Below the pieces are notes generated by a model that ran no database searches, was not told the origin of the DNA, and worked only from the letters and a program-made list of their open reading frames with translations. From Siphonodentalium dalli (taxonomy: Eukaryota; Mollusca; Scaphopoda; Gadilida; Siphonodentaliidae), in the NCBI GenBank assembly GCA_032622095.1, contig CP136066.1, forward strand, positions 112,431,319-112,495,318: a DNA stretch of 64,000 nucleotides. Reading direction: 5' to 3'. Below, piece by piece: positions 62,900 to 64,000 of this stretch. The translations under genes and the position numbers were made by a program. The first letter of the stretch is position 1; each line of letters opens with the position of its first letter.

Positions 62900-64000
62900 T
62901 ATCGATTTGTATAGACGAAACGGTACATAATATAAGCCATCTATTAGTTCCAATGTAAGTCGTAGCCTTTTGGAAGGATGAAAACCCACAATCGCGATGT
63001 GGCATTTCAAAATCCATTCTCCACTGAGGGCTCATACTGGCCGTAACCTTATATAGGTGCGCCGAATAGTTATATTATGACTTCCAAGAATCAAAACAAC
63101 AGTACCTGAGCTTATTCTGAATTACCACATTCAGAATTATCTAGACCCGTTTCCGTCAGATTAATCTATCTCACTCACAACAACAGTTTACTACACTTCT
63201 TTATAGAAGGGTGCCACTAATCGGAATGTTTCAAACAATACATATGCCGGTGTGCAGCTCACGTGTTTTTATCGAAAGCTTGGAATTCTTAGCGAGCTTC
63301 ATTCGTGGTATAGCTTATGGTATAATTGAGATGCTACATATGGGGTATAGTCGTCATCTTGTGTAATACACTAGAAAGGTATTCGTCGATGCGTATACTA
63401 GCTTTCAGACGGACCTATCTATCTGCGTATTGTCAGCTTTGGTGACCTAATGGGGATAACAACGTGTACACCTGGTGATCTTCCCAAACAGCCACTTCTC
63501 AATATATGGTTAATCAATTCACATACTCATCTAATGCACTGACGTACCCGGACAACTTCTGTATATGGCTTCGAATGTTGAAAGCCCGACATTTGACGGA
63601 TGTATTTATGCTAAGGCGTAAAAGACAATAATGCATAATATACCCAAACTCCTTGAACATGATCATAAGAATAAGCTTGTTGGCGTCAAACAATCGTCTC
63701 ACCGAACAGATCCAAGCAGATGATAACAATACACACGGTGCTAGTTTGTGGGTATGTGTCATGATAGTCGAAATGAAATTGGACCATGACTGCACCGCCC
63801 CTTATTTTGTTATGTTTTAGATTCAGACAGGATCTCGTGTGTGGCTTTGCTTTCCTTGTATGCTAAGATTGTATGTTCCCATCCGTTTGGAAGCCGTTCT
63901 TAAACAACTGGACCAGGCGTGTGCCATTGGCTACTGCTGTATAAGCCCCACCAAGACTGTGGTGTAGTCTTAAAGGCGATACCTTTGATAGTTGGTTGAT
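62900..64000. other. Unassigned DNA
   Basis: No gene, RNA or element that I can support. Confidence 0.45.

Overview
This is eukaryotic, animal-type genomic DNA: AT-rich, intron-bearing, and crowded with transposons and satellites. The kinds of repeat (non-LTR retrotransposons, 5S- and tRNA-derived SINE fragments, hAT-, Tc1/mariner-, pogo- and piggyBac-like elements, 'gatggctgc' arrays) resemble those of marine invertebrate genomes. I cannot name the species; no bacterial operon, phage or CRISPR structure is visible.

The backbone of the window is one complete protein-coding gene on the minus strand, dipeptidyl peptidase 3 (DPP3, peptidase family M49). I assembled it by hand from 18 coding exons running from the ATG at 48671 down to the TGA at 8416. 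All 17 introns are GT-AG, the phases agree at every junction, and the exons sum to 2187 nt (728 residues plus stop), against 737 for the human protein. The zinc motifs HELLGH (454-459) and EECRAE (511-516) are present, so the gene looks functional. The KEAP1-binding ETGE motif of the human protein is MTNE here. A non-coding first exon and CRE/CCAAT-type promoter probably lie near 49.2-49.3 kb.

Layout: 1-1.45 kb, a ~190-bp satellite; 1.5-8.4 kb, gene-free DNA with hairpin MITEs and 'gatggctgc' repeats; 8.4-48.7 kb, DPP3, whose introns hold almost all the mobile DNA. Notable intronic items are a hAT-like insertion inside a 22-bp minisatellite (intron 17), a TIR element with a degraded OTU-protease ORF nested in a hairpin MITE (intron 16), twin 151-bp MITEs at both ends of intron 14, a pogo-like remnant and a perfect TTAA palindrome (intron 10), an alternating 164/155-bp array (intron 9), a 3,025-bp TIR element beside its own deletion derivative (intron 7) and a truncated LINE about 60 nt from the exon 7 acceptor (intron 6). 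48.7-64 kb is intergenic: promoter region, inverted copies of the ~190-bp satellite, a ~3.1-kb 'gaagtcggcccc' TIR element, an RNase H-bearing LINE and a 1-kb hAT-like element.

Two exons (1 and 14) have had their 3' ends, including coding sequence, copied in tandem into the following intron; at exon 1 each copy also carries the splice donor. Apart from DPP3, all coding signal I see belongs to broken transposable elements.
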